Assembly: GCF_018687715.1 (NCBI RefSeq)
Contig: NC_056757.1
Coordinates: forward strand, 28,439,501 to 28,503,500
From: Carya illinoinensis
Lineage: Eukaryota > Streptophyta > Magnoliopsida > Fagales > Juglandaceae
Direction: 5' to 3'
DNA length: 64,000 bases
The stretch's first letter is position 1. The number at the start of each line of letters is the position of its first letter. Under the pieces are notes generated by a model. That model was not told the DNA's origin, searched no databases, and was given only the letters and a program-made list of their open reading frames with translations. Shown piece after piece: positions 50,135 to 63,437 of this stretch. Position numbers and translations under genes: made by a program.

Positions 50135-52444
50135 TTATGATTCTTCTTTGATGAAAAAACTTTGGGGCAAGCAAAAATCTTCCTCGTGATTCAGGATTTC
50201 CGTCTCCTCGTCATCTGGTTTCTGAGATTGAAAAACGCACACAGGAAGATCAGCATGTCAAAATAATCAGCTCTCAAAAGGAAAAAAAATACATAATGTC
50301 CAAGGTGCAAGCAGCAGAAACACACATCAAACTTGTCTCCGTTTGGTTTTTATTTTTTCACTTTCAGAGAGAAGGAAAGGGGGCTGGGTGGAACTCTATC
50401 ATTTCAATGTTTTCATTTACCATCTTACTATTCTGAACCTTTGCTTATGTATGCGTACACCCTTGGCTGAGCTACACTTTATTTTATGAAACATCACTTT
50501 GGTCATCAGGCATTGCAATGAACAAATTCACATATACCCAAAATCCCATTAAACCAAAAAAAAAAGGAATTTTAATATATGCAACAAGTGAACTATAAAA
50601 CTTGATTAAACAAATGAAACAGTTTTCAATTTACACGGAAGTTTAGAAATTGTAACATTCCAAGGAAAGCCCAAGCCACATTTGGGGCCTATACTACTAA
50701 AAGGACCAGTCAAAGTTACAATTGGAGCCCCTTGGAATTATTATAACAGGCAAAAACTTTTCCCTCAAAAGCAATATGGGATCCCATTCATCATCTTCCT
50801 ATATTCAATCCTAGAAATTACAGAAATTCAAATAGAAAAAGAAGAATGGAACAGAAACTTAAAAATTGAGAAAGATTCCTCAATTTATTATAGCACATAG
50901 AAATGAGTTATGGGCCTCTATGGCATTTGATTCGAGTAGAGGGAAAGAAAAAAGATATGTATCACTTAAACTACTTAAATACCAGCATTTCTAAGTTGTA
51001 AAAGCGATCCAGCAACTGCAGCACCTCATCAGCAGAAAAGCGGCGGTCAAAGCTGTCACAGTAATGTACATATTGTAAGAGAACGTACCAGAAAATGAAG
51101 GTTTACAAAAATCTATGCTCCAAAACCTTGGGATAGAAACGAACGAAAGAAATTTATTCAATGGAAAAAACCTTTTCCGAAGAAATTCCATCAAACCATA
51201 GAGGACAAAGTGGCGATGTATTCCTGCATGGGAACAATTTGTTTAGTGCTTATCCATCTCCAAATAATAACTAAATGCTATTGACAGTTTGCAGGTACTC
51301 ATGATGTAATTCCACAAAAAGTGGAATCCAATACTTGTAATTATCATCTCTCTTTTCCTTTATTATCATTTACAAAAGCTGCAGCTCAGCAAGGAGTAAA
51401 GTTTACTGCTTGAGCATTTGATACAATATGAAATTCTCAATGTCCTACAAAAAATTGTTTATTCTCTACATGTCAAGCTTCAATCTATTTATATCAGAGA
51501 AATCTGCAATACATGGAGATGGCAAAATTGATGAAATTTTGAATCATTCCCTCGTTTCCCCCAGGAAGCCTTATATACATACCCCTCATTCTCTGGTTTC
51601 TATAGGGAAGTATCACATACATATACAAAATATTATTTTGTTTATTAGTTAAAAAACGTTGCATCTCAAACCCATCACCATGGAAATATTCAAGCTGGTG
51701 AAAGGTTGAACGTGAAAATTTTATTTTCAGTAACGGCAAACTTGCCATAAATTAAAGCAAAAATTTTGAAGTATACTATGATTTTGGCTCGGAACTCAAT
51801 GGAGACCACCAGAACCTCACTATCAGAGTAACACAAAGAACAAGCAGATAACGTGCATTAGTTGCGAAGGACATTTCAGTGCAAAGTTCGTTAAACAGTT
51901 GAAATCTTTAACTATCTCAATTAATGTGAGATGGTCACGGAATGTTTTCATTCACGTCATTGTACTCAAAACCACATCATGCAAAATACATACATACATA
52001 GATATATGTGTGTGTGTGTGTGTTCTTATTTTATGCCATCGTCAAGCCCAGTGCAATTCGTTTCTAAATGGAGGAGCTGAAAAACAAATAACCATTCAGC
52101 TGGAAATGAAAATACACAGAGAAATGGGTATAAATAATGCAAAAATTTGAAAATTCCAAAGGATTGATAAACCTGCCTTGTAGTTTAACCGGAGGATAAA
52201 TTTCCAGCGCTTCCAACAATCTAAGCTCTAATTCGACCTGTGATTCCTCCTAATTAAGCATAAAGTTAATTAAAATCACATCCAATTTGCAGCACATATA
52301 CATATACATACATATCGATCGAGATAGAGAGATAAATGCCTTGGGGAGAGAAGAAGCAGAGGAAAGGGGAGCTTTGCAAGGAGAATGAACGGACATGCCG
52401 TCTTGTTCCTCGTCTCTTCCTTTGCCTCCACTGTCCATGTCCAT
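50135..52444 (-). CDS. EAF7/MRGBP-like subunit of NuA4 histone acetyltransferase, 5 exons
   Basis: Small nuclear subunit that links the MRG chromodomain protein to the NuA4 acetyltransferase complex. Exons on the minus strand: 52444-52340, 52249-52177, 51223-51172, 51052-50983, 50221-50135; 387 nt give 128 residues. The EAF7 domain starts ESQVELELRLLEALEIYPP and continues HRHFVLYGLMEFLRK, RFSADEVLQLLDRFYNLEML and HEEDFCLPQSFF. The N-terminal 35 residues are Ser/Gly/Glu-rich and poorly conserved. Introns 1 and 2 need GC donors (AAG|GCATTT and AAG|GCAGGT); no GT choice keeps the conserved frame. Introns 3 and 4 are GT-AG. An upstream ATG is not in a usable context. Likely counterpart of At1g26470. 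Confidence 0.85.
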
Positions 52445-52572
52445 ATTATATATATAAAAATATATATACACACACACACTCAGAAAAAGCAACGTCTTGT
52501 TGAGGGGATAATGCTTCCGATACTTTTTGGATTAACCAGAAAACGAAAACATTGTGTTGAGGTCTTTCTTCG

Positions 52573-52581
52573 TTAGGGTTT
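52573..52581 (-). promoter_or_regulatory. telo-box in the EAF7 promoter or leader
   Basis: AAACCCTAA on the minus strand, 130 bp upstream of the ATG. Such boxes are common near the start of plant housekeeping genes. Confidence 0.45.
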
Positions 52582-52619
52582 CGGCGTTTGATCCAACGGG
52601 ATTCCGATTCGGAGAACGA

Positions 52620-54960
52620 ACTCGCGTTGGCAATGTGGTTGGTCTTGGGCGGACATAATGAGCTGATGGACTTTGCATGGGCCCATAATGGGCCAAAAGT
52701 TCACGTTTGAGTTCATGGCCCATCTGCGGATTCCCAGAGAAATTGTTGCCTCTTTTATAGTTTCCCACGTTCACTCGCTATAAGTCATCAAAGGTAGACA
52801 ATGGCTACGTGAAAAAGATCAAAAAGCAGTTGCTTTGAAGATGCGGAGAATTTATTATTAAAAAATTAATTAATTTTTTTAAAAAGATGATTATACATCA
52901 CTTATCGACTTATCTAACATTGCTTTTAGTATTAAAAATTTGATAAACATACAATACTTTTTTCAATATATTTCACAATCATATTTTAAAATAAGAGATA
53001 TTATTGTAAAATACTATATAAAAATATAATAATATTACATACAGTTGTAAAGTATATAAATGCCGTACAATCGCTTTGAAAGAAAGTGAGATTCACGATT
53101 AAAAAGTTATTTTTTTATGTGAATCTTATATTAATTTATTTTTTTCAAATAGACTATACGACACTTGCACAATCATAATTATAAATATCATTTCTCATAA
53201 AAATAACATAATTTTAAAAAAATACTCTCATTATATATGATGTGTCGTGAAAAGTATGGTAAAGATCATCGTGAATGTATCATTACTCGTAAGGAAAAGG
53301 AAGAACACCTTTTGGCAAGTGGAGGCGGAAAGAAGCACCAAACATCATATTTATAGTAGGGACGCACGAGATGATCATTGATGACGTTAGCGAAAGGAGA
53401 CGAACTAATAATATGCTTTAATGGCATGGCATTACTATTAAAAAAATACTAGTGGACTGATGTCCTCCAAATTTACTGTTCTATCTTATTATCCATATAT
53501 TTTATTTTTTTAATTTTTATTTTTACTTAATAATTAAGAAAATAATTATTAATAAAATTGTAGATTTTTTTAATAATTAAAAATGTTTAAAAAAATATTT
53601 ATAAAAAAATAATAAAACAATAATCTCTATATTTATGCTAGCGATAGCCGCCAGCACCATCCTTACTACTAATGCTTTATTGAGGAGACTAAAATAAAAA
53701 AGGGAAGCCCCATTTTGTTAATTTTTTTCTTTTTTAATAAAGTTTTTGAAACTTTTTTTTATATATTTCAGATTTTTATAAATTGAAAAAAATAAAATAC
53801 GAAGAAGGAAAGTGGATTTTATATCATTTTCTATATTTTGATCACAAATTCGAAAAAATAGTTAAATTCCTTTTTGGTATTCTAAGACCCTTAACGTTGC
53901 TTCAGTAATATATTAAGCTTATTAGCATAGGAAACAGGTAGTGGCCCCGATGATATTAACAATGTTAATATCGAGCTGAGATTGTTTATAAAGCTAGATG
54001 ACTGCCCCTCATACAAAATTCACTAGTCTCCCGCACTGCAGTGCACCTGTTACGGCTGCCAAAAGTTGTCAATATATATATATATATATATATTTATATG
54101 AGAAATTATATTTGTATACTAGAAGGTATAGAACGTATAAATTTTTTTTTGAGAAAAGTAAGAAGAAGGTATAGAACGTATAAATATAGCGTATTCTTTT
54201 TAAAAAAAATGAATAAATATGAAATTTATATTAAAAATATATATTTTGTTTAATAATGAATCTTACTTTTTTTTTTAAAATAAAATGCGCACAATTTATA
54301 TGCTTAGGAGTGTATCTACCATTACTCTTTTATATATATATATATATAAATATATATCTTTTTTATTTCTGGACATGGGATAACAGAAGTCAGTACCAAG
54401 AATCAAGCACGTTATTATCGTTCAGTTATTGCATTCCAATGACATAAAAAGCCACAGAATTGACAGGGAAATGAAAAGCCTACACTCCAGATATCTTGAA
54501 TAACTGGGTTTCCCTTAGAAGGTCAATCCATGCCCCCTAGTTTCCTTGGAAAGCATGGAGAGAATACTGGAATAAGGAGAGAGAAGTATAAATACGCCCC
54601 TAGGAGGCTCGGATTCTAACGCAGCATCCAGCCAGGACTCATATCTGGTAATTTACCGGGGAGCAATGCTACATATAGTCACTTTTACGTATTCTCTGCG
54701 TATTCCACTAATATGATTGGCTGGATTAATTTTTTTTTAATATCCAACCAATCATATCACTAGAGTGCACAAAAGAATGCATAAAAATGACTGCACATAA
54801 AATTTTTATTTACCGGGGATGAAATCTCATTGAGAGAAGTTAGAAAAAAAAAAAAAAAAAACTTCTGAATCTGGTGATCTAATTTTCAGGAGTGAGAGAT
54901 TTTCTGGACCAAAGAGAGCCAGGCCTGCAAGAAGAAAATAATCACTAATGAGCATATGCA
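52620..54960. other. spacer with MITE relics and AT microsatellites
   Basis: Family B copies lie at about 53040-53200 and 54095-54310. Family A copy 3 is at 54664-54808. (TA)n runs lie at about 54072-54092 and 54332-54356, and a poly-A run at 54842-54860. No gene is seen. Confidence 0.6.
54664..54808. mobile_element. MITE family A copy 3
   Basis: The best-preserved copy. The left arm ATATAGTCACTTTTACGTAT with CCACTAATATGATTGGCTGG pairs with the right arm CCAACCAATCATATCACTAG and GCATAAAAATGACTGCACAT. Confidence 0.7.
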
Positions 54961-54965
54961 ATATG

Positions 54966-55323
54966 TGTTGAAAGCCACCCAAGTGGCCATGATTTGCACA
55001 TGCACCGTAAGGTGCATTGTTTTGTTAGGTACCGTTCGGTGTTTTGTTTTTATTAGGCACCCATCTCATGTTTTCAGCAGCAGAATGCTACACCGAAATT
55101 AGCAGCCTGTTGAAGAGAACTCCTCCTATAAATAGGAGAGTTCTGATCTGCAGAGGAGGCAGTGGGTGAAGAGAGAAAGAGGGACGTGAGAGAGAGAGAA
55201 TTTGTAGATTTATCTGTAAATCTTGTACAAATTCTATAAAAGAGGCTCCAGTAGACGTAAGCAATTTGCTGAACCACTTTAAAATTATTTTGTGTGATTT
55301 TCGGACAGGCCGGAGGCACAACA
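54966..55323 (+). repeat. Tork-like 5' LTR, 358 bp
   Basis: Starts TGTTGAAAGCC and ends GGCACAACA. TATAAATA at 55127-55134 lies inside the near-palindrome CTCCTATAAATAGGAG and is the likely promoter. A GA-rich run (GTGAGAGAGAGAGAAT) follows. Confidence 0.95.
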
Positions 55324-55325
55324 AT

Positions 55326-55337
55326 TGGTATCAGAGC
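55326..55337 (+). other. Tork-like primer-binding site (initiator Met tRNA)
   Basis: TGGTATCAGAGC, two bases after the LTR; complementary to the 3' end of initiator methionine tRNA. Confidence 0.9.
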
Positions 55338-55950
55338 TCTGGTTCAAGCTGTCTGAAAATTCAAGTTGCTCAAAATCAAATTTTGACAACTCCAGGGTGT
55401 TCCTCGCGTCGAGACGAATCCGTTGCCGCAAACGGAATCGAAAACGGAGGTCGGAGGAGCCCACACGCGCCCCTAGAAGGTCAGTGCGTGCTTCTGCTAT
55501 AATTCACGCTCCCCCACGCGCATCGGAGGAAGAAGACGACTGAGCCACATGCGCCCACGCGCCCCCACGCGCTCAAGAGGTTGAAGACGCGTGATGGACA
55601 TGCGCCCCCACGCGCCCTACAGAGGTTCAGCGCGTGTACTTCACTCTCCCCCACGCGCACACAGTGCTGTAGCGCATGTAATACACGCGCCAACTCGCCG
55701 CCCACTCGCACTGTGCAGCGCGTGCGTTCCACGCGCCAGACAGATCAGAATCGTCTGTTTTTCAGATCCATTTTGGGCTTGATCTAAGCCATCTGGAGTC
55801 CGATTTCAACGATCAAATAGTGCTTTCCAACTATTTGGATCATTCCGGACTCATCCGTACGGTTAGAATTTTGAAATTTTGAGTCTAAAATTTTTAAATT
55901 CAAATGGAAAGATCTGGAAGAGATAGGAGTTCTGATAATGTCGGTCCACT
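55338..55950 (+). other. Tork-like leader, rich in CACGCGC motifs
   Basis: The leader between primer site and gag holds many CACGCGC/GCGCGTG strings between about 55460 and 55735. This is far more CpG than the rest of the element. The overlapping ORFs on both strands here follow from the base composition. Confidence 0.75.
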
Positions 55951-58900
55951 GTGTCAAATGCCAAGTTTGAAGTTGAGAAGTTCAATGGAACAAGCAACTT
56001 CGGCATGTGGCAGTGTGAAGTCATGGACGTTTTGATCCAACAAGAGTTGGATATTGCATTGGGAGGAAAGCCAGATGATATGATTGATCAGGATTGGAGG
56101 AAGCTTAATACTCAAGCTTATAGTACAATCCGATTATGCCTTACCAAAGAACAAAAGTATTTTGTCATGAGAGAGACAAATGCTAGGATACTTTGGCAGA
56201 AATTAGAGGATAAGTTCATGAAGAAGAGATTTGAGAGTCGTTTGCACTTGAAGAAGAAGCTCTTCAGATTCCAATTTCGTGAAGGTATTTCTATGTCTGA
56301 ATATCTGAATAGTCACAACCAAATTCTTGCTGATTTGTTAAACTTGGATGTTGAAATCGAAGATGAAGATAAAGCTTTACTGTTGTTAAATTCCTTGCCC
56401 GATACATATGAGCATTTAATTACTACTCTACTGTATGGGAAGGAAAGTATTAGTTTTGACGATGTATCTAGTTCTTTAATTAGCAATGAGTACCGGAAAA
56501 AGGATAAGCAGGTACAACAAGATACATCAAGTGAAGCTTTAACAGCAAAAGGGAGACCACAGTCAAGGTATCCCGGAAGGAGGAAAGTTTTTCATTCGAA
56601 AACCCGGGCCACATCACGTGGTTTATCAGTCGGCAAAAAACTCGCCAGAGATGAGTGTTCCTTTTGTCACAACAAAGGACACTGGAGGAAGGATTGTCCC
56701 AACCGGAAGGGACAACAGCAGAATCAACCCACCATAGCCAATGTCGTGGACATAGATGATGATTTGGATTTTTCCTTGATAAGTTCATCATCCATTTGTC
56801 ATTCCGATGAATGGATTATGGATTCCGGATGTACCTATCACATGTGTCCCAATCGGGACTGATTTACTGACTTCACAAAGATCGAGGGTGGATCAGTACT
56901 TATGGGCAATGACAGTGCCTGTAAGACACAGGGAATAGGTAGCATTCGGTTAAAGCTGCACGATGGTAGCATCAAGACTCTAACAGAAGTTCGGTATGTT
57001 CCGGACTTGCAGAAGAATCTCATCTCACTGGGATCTCTGGACTCAAAGGGATTCAGAATCGCCATTGAAGACGGAACTCTCAAAGTACTAATGGGAGTTT
57101 AGGTGGTAATGAAGGGCTTGAGGCGATGAAACTTGTACTTCTTGCAGGGAAGTATTGTTGATGGAAGAGCTTCCACAGGCTGTGAGAAGCTAGATGAGAC
57201 TGATGCCGACACTACCAGTCTTTGGCATATGCGTATGGGACACGCAGGAGAAAAAGTTTTACAAACATTGGTGAAGCAAGGCTTACTCAAAGGTGCAAAG
57301 ACTGGTAAACTATCTTTCTGTGAGCACTGTGTATTGGGGAAGCAGAGGCGGATCAAGTTTGGAACCGCAGTACACAATACACAGGAAATTCTTGACTATG
57401 TGCACTCCGATGTTTGGGGACCTACCCAAAATGCATCTTTGGGAGGAAAACATTGGTTTGTAACTTTTGTTGATGATTATTCTTGTCGTGTGTGGGTGTA
57501 TACGATGAAGAATAAAGATGAAGTGCTGAAAATCTTCCTTGATTGGAAGAAAATGGTTGAGACTCAGACTGACAGAAAGATCAAGCGGCTCAGATCTGAT
57601 AATGAAGGTGAGTACACTTCAGACCCCTTCATGGAAGTATGCTAGAGAGAGGGAATTGTCAGATACTTCACGGTATGAGCTACACCGTAGCAGAACAGTG
57701 TGGCAGAACGAATGAATCGTACTTTATTAGAGGAAGTGCGATGTATGTTGCTGAATGCTGGACTCAGTAAGAAATTTTGGGCTGAAGCTGTGACATATGT
57801 CTGCCACCTCATCAACTGACTACCCGCAGCTGCCAATGATGGGAAGACACCCATTGAAATGTGGAGAGATAAACATGCTACTGATTATGACTTTTTACAC
57901 GTTTTCGGATGTCCTGCTTACTATCATGCTAAAGAAAATAAGCTTGATCCTAGAGCCAAGAGAGCAAAATTCTTGGGCTTTAGTACTGGTGTAAAAGGGT
58001 ATAGACTCTGGTGTATAGAGTCCAAAAAGGTAATCATCAGTAGAGATGTTACATTCAACGAATCTGAGATGCTTAAGTCACATAAGCATAAAGATTCCAG
58101 TGAAGGCAACAGTGATGGCGAAACATCAGATGATTCGCAGAATGTGGAGTTTATTATTTCAAAGAAGTTGGAAAAGCATGGACAAGATGAGACTGATAAT
58201 CCAGTCATAGTACCTCCATGTCAACCCGAATCAATAGCAACCAACAGACCGAGACGAGAGAAACGTGTACCAACACGTTATGCAGACTATGTGACATATG
58301 CATTACCAGCTGAAGGGGGTGAGATCCCAACCACTTAGAGAGAAGCCATACAGTCCAGTGAACAAGTTGAATGGACAAAAGCAATGAATGAAAAGATGCA
58401 GTCTCTTCACCAGAACTAGACTTGGGAGCTTGTGCTGCTTCCAAAAGGAAAGAAGATAATTGGCTGTAAGTGGATCTTCAATCAGAAAGATGATCAAGCT
58501 GCTAAAAATGGAGTACGATACAAAGTTAGGTTAGTAGCCAAGGGCTACGCTCAGACAGAGAGAATTGACTACAGTGAAGTATTCTCTCCTGTTGTGAAGC
58601 ATTCATCCATTCGGATATTGCTAGCTTTGGTTGCACAATATGATCTTGAGTTAGCATAGCTTGATGTAAAGACAGCTTTCTTACATGGTGATCTAGAAGA
58701 GAAGATTTATCTGTCTCAACCAGAAGGATTCAAAGAAGCTGTCAAAGAAAATTGGGTATGCAGTCTGAAGAAGTCTCTCTATGGCTTGAAGCAGTCACCT
58801 TGGCAATGGTATAAGCGGTTTGACCGTTTTATGATGGATCTGAAATACACTCGTTGCCAATACGATCATTGTGTGTATTTCAGAAAACTTGCAGATGGAT

Positions 58901-59892
58901 CTTTCATTTATTTGTTTTTATATGTAGATGATATGTTAATTGCATGTAAAAGTAAGGGGGAGATAGATCGTTTAAAAACTCAGTTAAGTAATGAGTTTGA
59001 AATGAAAGATCTGGGAGAAGTAGGAAGAATACTGGGGATGGAGATCAGCAGAGATAGGGTGAAATGTACAATTCACCTTACTCAGAAGTAGTATCTGAAG
59101 AGAATACTGCAACGATTCAACATCGACTCGAAGACGAAGTCGGTGAGTACTCCTATGGCCTCATATTTCAAGCTCAGTGCATTGCAGTCTCCTAAAACTG
59201 ATGAAGAGCGGGACTACATGAGAAATGTTCCATATGCAAGTGTTGTTGGAAGCTTAATGTATGCCATGGTGTATACACGACCTGATATCTCCCAGGCCGT
59301 TAGTTTAGTCAATCGTTATATGCATAATCCTGGAAAGGTTCATTGGCATGCGGCTAAGTGGATTCTACGGTATATTGCTGGGACCGTAGATGTTAGTTTG
59401 AGGTTCGAGAAGAGTGAAGATAGTCTAATAACTGGATACGTTGACTCAGACTATGCAGGTGATATTGACAAACGCCGATCGACAACTGGTTATGTGTTCA
59501 CTATGGCTGGAGGACCAGTTAGTTGGCGATCAACTTTGCAGTCAACAATTGCACTATCATCAACTTAGGCTGAGTACATGGCTGTAACAGAAGCCGTGAA
59601 AGAAGTCATTTGGTTACAGGGATTGGTAACAGATTTGGGCTTTGAGCAGCAAGAGGTTACCGTTTACTGTGACAGTCAAAGTGCAATCCATTTGGCCAAG
59701 AATCAGGTTTATCACTCTCGAACAAAACATATAGATGCCTGATTTCACTTTATACGTGAAATATTAGAAGAAGATGACATCAAACTTCAGAAGATTGGCA
59801 CTGAAGACAATCCAGCAGATATGTTGACGAAGGTCGTCACAGGGATCAAGTTCCAACACTGTTTGGACTTGATCAGTATTGTACACTGCTGA
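55951..59892 (+). pseudogene. Tork-like gag-pol polyprotein with 13 nonsense codons
   Basis: 1314 codons in one unbroken phase. Gag: KFNGTSNFGMWQCEVMDVLI, LLLLNSLPDTYEHL and knuckle CSFCHNKGHWRKDC. Protease: WIMDSGCTYHMC. Integrase: WHMRMGHAGEKVL, HCVLGKQRRIKF, HSDVWGP, RSDNEGEYTS and NSVAERMNRTLLEE. RT: KWIFNQK, LDVKTAFLHG and YVDDMLIA. RNase H: YVDSDYAGDIDKRRSTTGY and SRTKHID. Stops at 56860, 57100, 57127, 57643, 57676, 57688, 57817, 58336, 58417, 58657, 59089, 59566 and 59740; most are one C-to-T step from CAG or CGA. The normal stop is TGA 59890. The usual gag start ATG appears as GTG at 55951. Confidence 0.93.
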
Positions 59893-60010
59893 GCATCGTC
59901 GGGTGCATTGGAGCGTATTCGATAGCAGAAGTCTCTCATGTCAAGGAAAAATGTGCATTCATTTGAAGAATGAATCAATATGCAAACAGCCTGGTATGGC
60001 ACACTTGAGT

Positions 60011-60022
60011 GGAGGGGGTGAT
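60011..60022 (+). other. Tork-like polypurine tract
   Basis: GGAGGGGGTGAT directly precedes the 3' LTR start TGTTGAAAG, as expected for the plus-strand primer. Confidence 0.85.
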
Positions 60023-60380
60023 TGTTGAAAGCCACCCAAGTGGCCATGATTTGCACATGCACCGTAAGGTGCATTGTTTTGTTAGGCACTGTTCGGTACT
60101 TTGTTTTTATTAGGCATACATCCCATATTTTCAGCAGCAGAATGCTGCACTGAAATTAGCAACCTGTTGAGGAGAACTCCTTCTATAAATAGGAGAGTTC
60201 TGATCTGCAGAGGAGGCAATGGGTGAAGAGAGAAAGAGGGACGTGAGAGAGAGAGAATTTGTAGATTTATCTGTAAATCTTGTACAAATTCTATAAAAGA
60301 GGCTCCAGTGAACGTAAGCAATTTGCTGAACCACTTTAAAATTGTTTTGTGTGATTTTCAGACAGGTCGGAGGCACAACA
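60023..60380 (+). repeat. Tork-like 3' LTR, 358 bp
   Basis: Same length and ends as the 5' LTR. Differences such as GTACCG/GCACTG and GCAGTGGG/GCAATGGG are almost all C/T or G/A. Confidence 0.95.
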
Positions 60381-61422
60381 ATATGCATTGCCAGTGTTTC
60401 ATATGCATTTAATGTTCCAAGCATATGTTAGAGATGAAAAGCAAGTAGCAACTATCTTTTGTGCCACGATGGAATAGATTCAAGACAATTATTGGTCAAG
60501 GGCAAACTTTAAAACTGAATTGAATGTGCCATACAATTTTAGTATCAGATATGATCTTCTGAACAGTCGAACTAGTCACAATATCAGAGCACAACTGATT
60601 TCTATGGCTCACTTTAAACCATATATTTAAGAAATGCCCAAATGATATACAGCCCAGCTTTGTCAGCAGAACTGGTTTGGGAAACAAGAATAACTACTTT
60701 CCATTCTTTAGTGCATGTACTCCCAAATTGTGTCCATTTACCTATCTGGAAATTTTGGTGTTGCACTCAAGATTGAACAGCGTGTCCCTGCGATTCTTTG
60801 TACCCATTCGAATCTTGAACTTTCTAGCCAGGGACTCCACCCAGTCATCACTCTCATAGTCCATCTCACGAATACATCTCCTTCTAACCTTTTTAAGCAT
60901 TTCTTTTGATGGTACAAATCCAGCAGTTACCTGCCCAATAGGTTCATTACACACAACATCAAATACTTTCCAGAAATGACAGACCAAATTGCATAAACAA
61001 AAACTGGATCATAAACCAAATAAAAAAAAATGTAGTACCATCTCGTCGATCACAGAGAGAGCAGACTTTGGATCTCGGTTGATGAGATGAGCATCAACAA
61101 GCAATGAATATGACATTGCAGTTGGTTGAACACCTAAACTTACAAAGTGCTCAAAGACTCTAGAGGCTTCAAATGTCTGCAGAAGAACTAGAAAATTTAC
61201 TCAGCAAGGAGTTTGTTCTTGTATGTGGGTGTTGCCCATCTACAACGGATGTGCATAAACATGGACCCCAACGAATAGCATGAATACCATAAGTGTTCAT
61301 CAAATTTCTTTTCCCAGATCAACTGGCTACTATGTCCTCCTCACACAGGGACTCAAAACTAGGTGGAGGCAGATGAAGAGGGAGTGTTAAGAGTATGATG
61401 CACCAGTTGCAAAGCGGGTATT

Positions 61423-61559
<137 letters not shown>

Positions 61560-62102
61560 GTCCTCCAAATATCCAACCTTCCTGAGTCTCCCAAATGCAT
61601 ACATCAGAGCATTGTATGAATGAATATCAAGGGTCGATCCAAAAGAAGAATCAATTGCCTCGAAAGTTTGGTAGGCACGATCAAGGTCCCACATATTTGC
61701 ACAACCTAAAATTATGCAATTTAGAGCAGCAAAAGACTTGTAGGGAGGATCTCCACGGCTCAAATTCTCCAGTTGAAAATATACCTGTGGAATATAACAA
61801 TACAGATAAAAAAGAAGCTGCAAATGAATAAGTACACTTAACTAGAAGATTCAGCTCCTAATACCTAGTTGTATGAACCACATGTGCATTCTATAAACTC
61901 CAGTGGGGGAGCACACGAGATCTATTCTATTCTGATGATGCATCAATCCTGACATGCAATGGCATGATCCTAGATAACAATTTGAATGTGCATTATATTG
62001 ACAAATTGAAAAATGAATTAGATTCAAGGCAAAACAAACTTAAACCACTGTAAATAACAATTTGAAGCTATATTAATTTACATCCTTTTTTGTCCACAAC
62101 TG

Positions 62103-62180
62103 ATTTTTTTACAAGTAAAAACAATTATTAAAACATAGAAAGAGGCGTAGTCCAAGTACACAAGACGCATACAAGAGAAA
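62103..62180 (-). repeat. non-LTR retroposon 3'-tail fragment
   Basis: TTTTTTTACAAGTAAAAACA, GGCGTAGTCCAAGTACACAA and GCATACAAGAGAAAG match the order of the fragment at 46494. It lies between PPR exons. Confidence 0.55.
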
Positions 62181-63437
62181 GTCCATAACTGATGTTACAT
62201 AAACACAATAAGTAATTCATGCCCCCTGCAGCATAAATTTGTATTTTAAGCTTGAGCTCTACTTGGGCTGCATTCTTTTAAGGGGCACTTGGGCTACCTT
62301 ATCCTAATCAAGTTGAGCCAAGCAGAGCTAGAGCTTTGAAATTTTTTCCTCAAGCTAAGCTCAAGCCTGCTAGAAATCTGGTTGATAATTAAGATGCTAT
62401 GCATACAAGCACTTAATGTTCTTCTCATGTGAAAAATATTTGGCAAGAAAAAGTTCGTTTCATTTCATTTCATGTAAGCAAATAACAATGAACCTACAAG
62501 CATATAGAGGAAGGGAAGTTGAGAGGATATGTACATATTTTTTTTTTTTTTTGGACTCATTAGTGTTGCTAGGGTTTTAGATGAAAAGAAAACAACCATA
62601 ATGATTTGTATCTTTAATTTGCAGAAGCTTCAGAATGTTACAAAAATGCAGATTTATAGAAACCGGATACCGCTAGTAAATAAAATTTAAACTAATAAAC
62701 AGTCCATGACCAGCAATATATAGTTGGAGAGTAAAGGGAGAGAACATTTCTTGTTCTGCTTCTTTATTGGAATTACCATAAGTTGACTCAAATTCATTTA
62801 GAGTACCAAAAGCCCTCTGCAGATTTCCCAGTGATGCGAGAGCATATATCTTCCCAAGGTAAGATTCCGGATTAGGGGCCTTCATTTCACACAAAGAGCG
62901 TTGTAGGATTGCCCATGATGTATCCAGAAGAGGAGCTGTAGGTTCTAGCAGCAGTTCCCAGTGCCAACAAAACTAATCCTTCATCTACATAAAGTAGAAC
63001 AGTTGTCCTCACTTGCTCACACAGAGCAATCCATTTGGCCATAAATTCCAGGGCATAATATGCTAACTTGCTATTATCTCCTTGCATGGCAATTTCTGCA
63101 ATATAGTTGCACAAGTTCCAGGTAGGACAAAGAGCTTTGTTCTGATCCATTGTCTGAAAACACCAATAGAAATAACCACACATTAGAAAGATTAAGAGAA
63201 AAGTGAAACTCCACACACAGAATATTTGAGGTAGTAATCCATTTAGTCAAGTACCTTATTAACACAGCTCCGCACACATTCTGTAAACACCTTCATTGAT
63301 AACATATAGCCAGATTTTAAAGCCACATCTAAATATTTCAAGGCAGCATCAGTCTCATCCGTCAAAAGCAGCATGCCAAAAACCAAGTCATATATGACTA
63401 ATCATCAGGCAGGGAATCTTTCCCTATCTGCATCATC

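Larger units (their letters stand above)
54966..60380 (+). mobile_element. Ty1/Copia Tork-like LTR retrotransposon, full length
   Basis: 5415 bp flanked by a 5-bp duplication ATATG (54961-54965 and 60381-60385). 358-bp LTRs enclose a Met-tRNA primer site, a GC-rich leader, a single gag-pol frame and a purine tract. Domain order protease-integrase-RT-RNase H shows Ty1/Copia, and the gag type is Tork/Tnt1-like. The LTRs differ at about 19 of 358 sites by eye, nearly all transitions. The frame has 13 nonsense codons but no frameshift, so the copy is dead. Confidence 0.95.
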
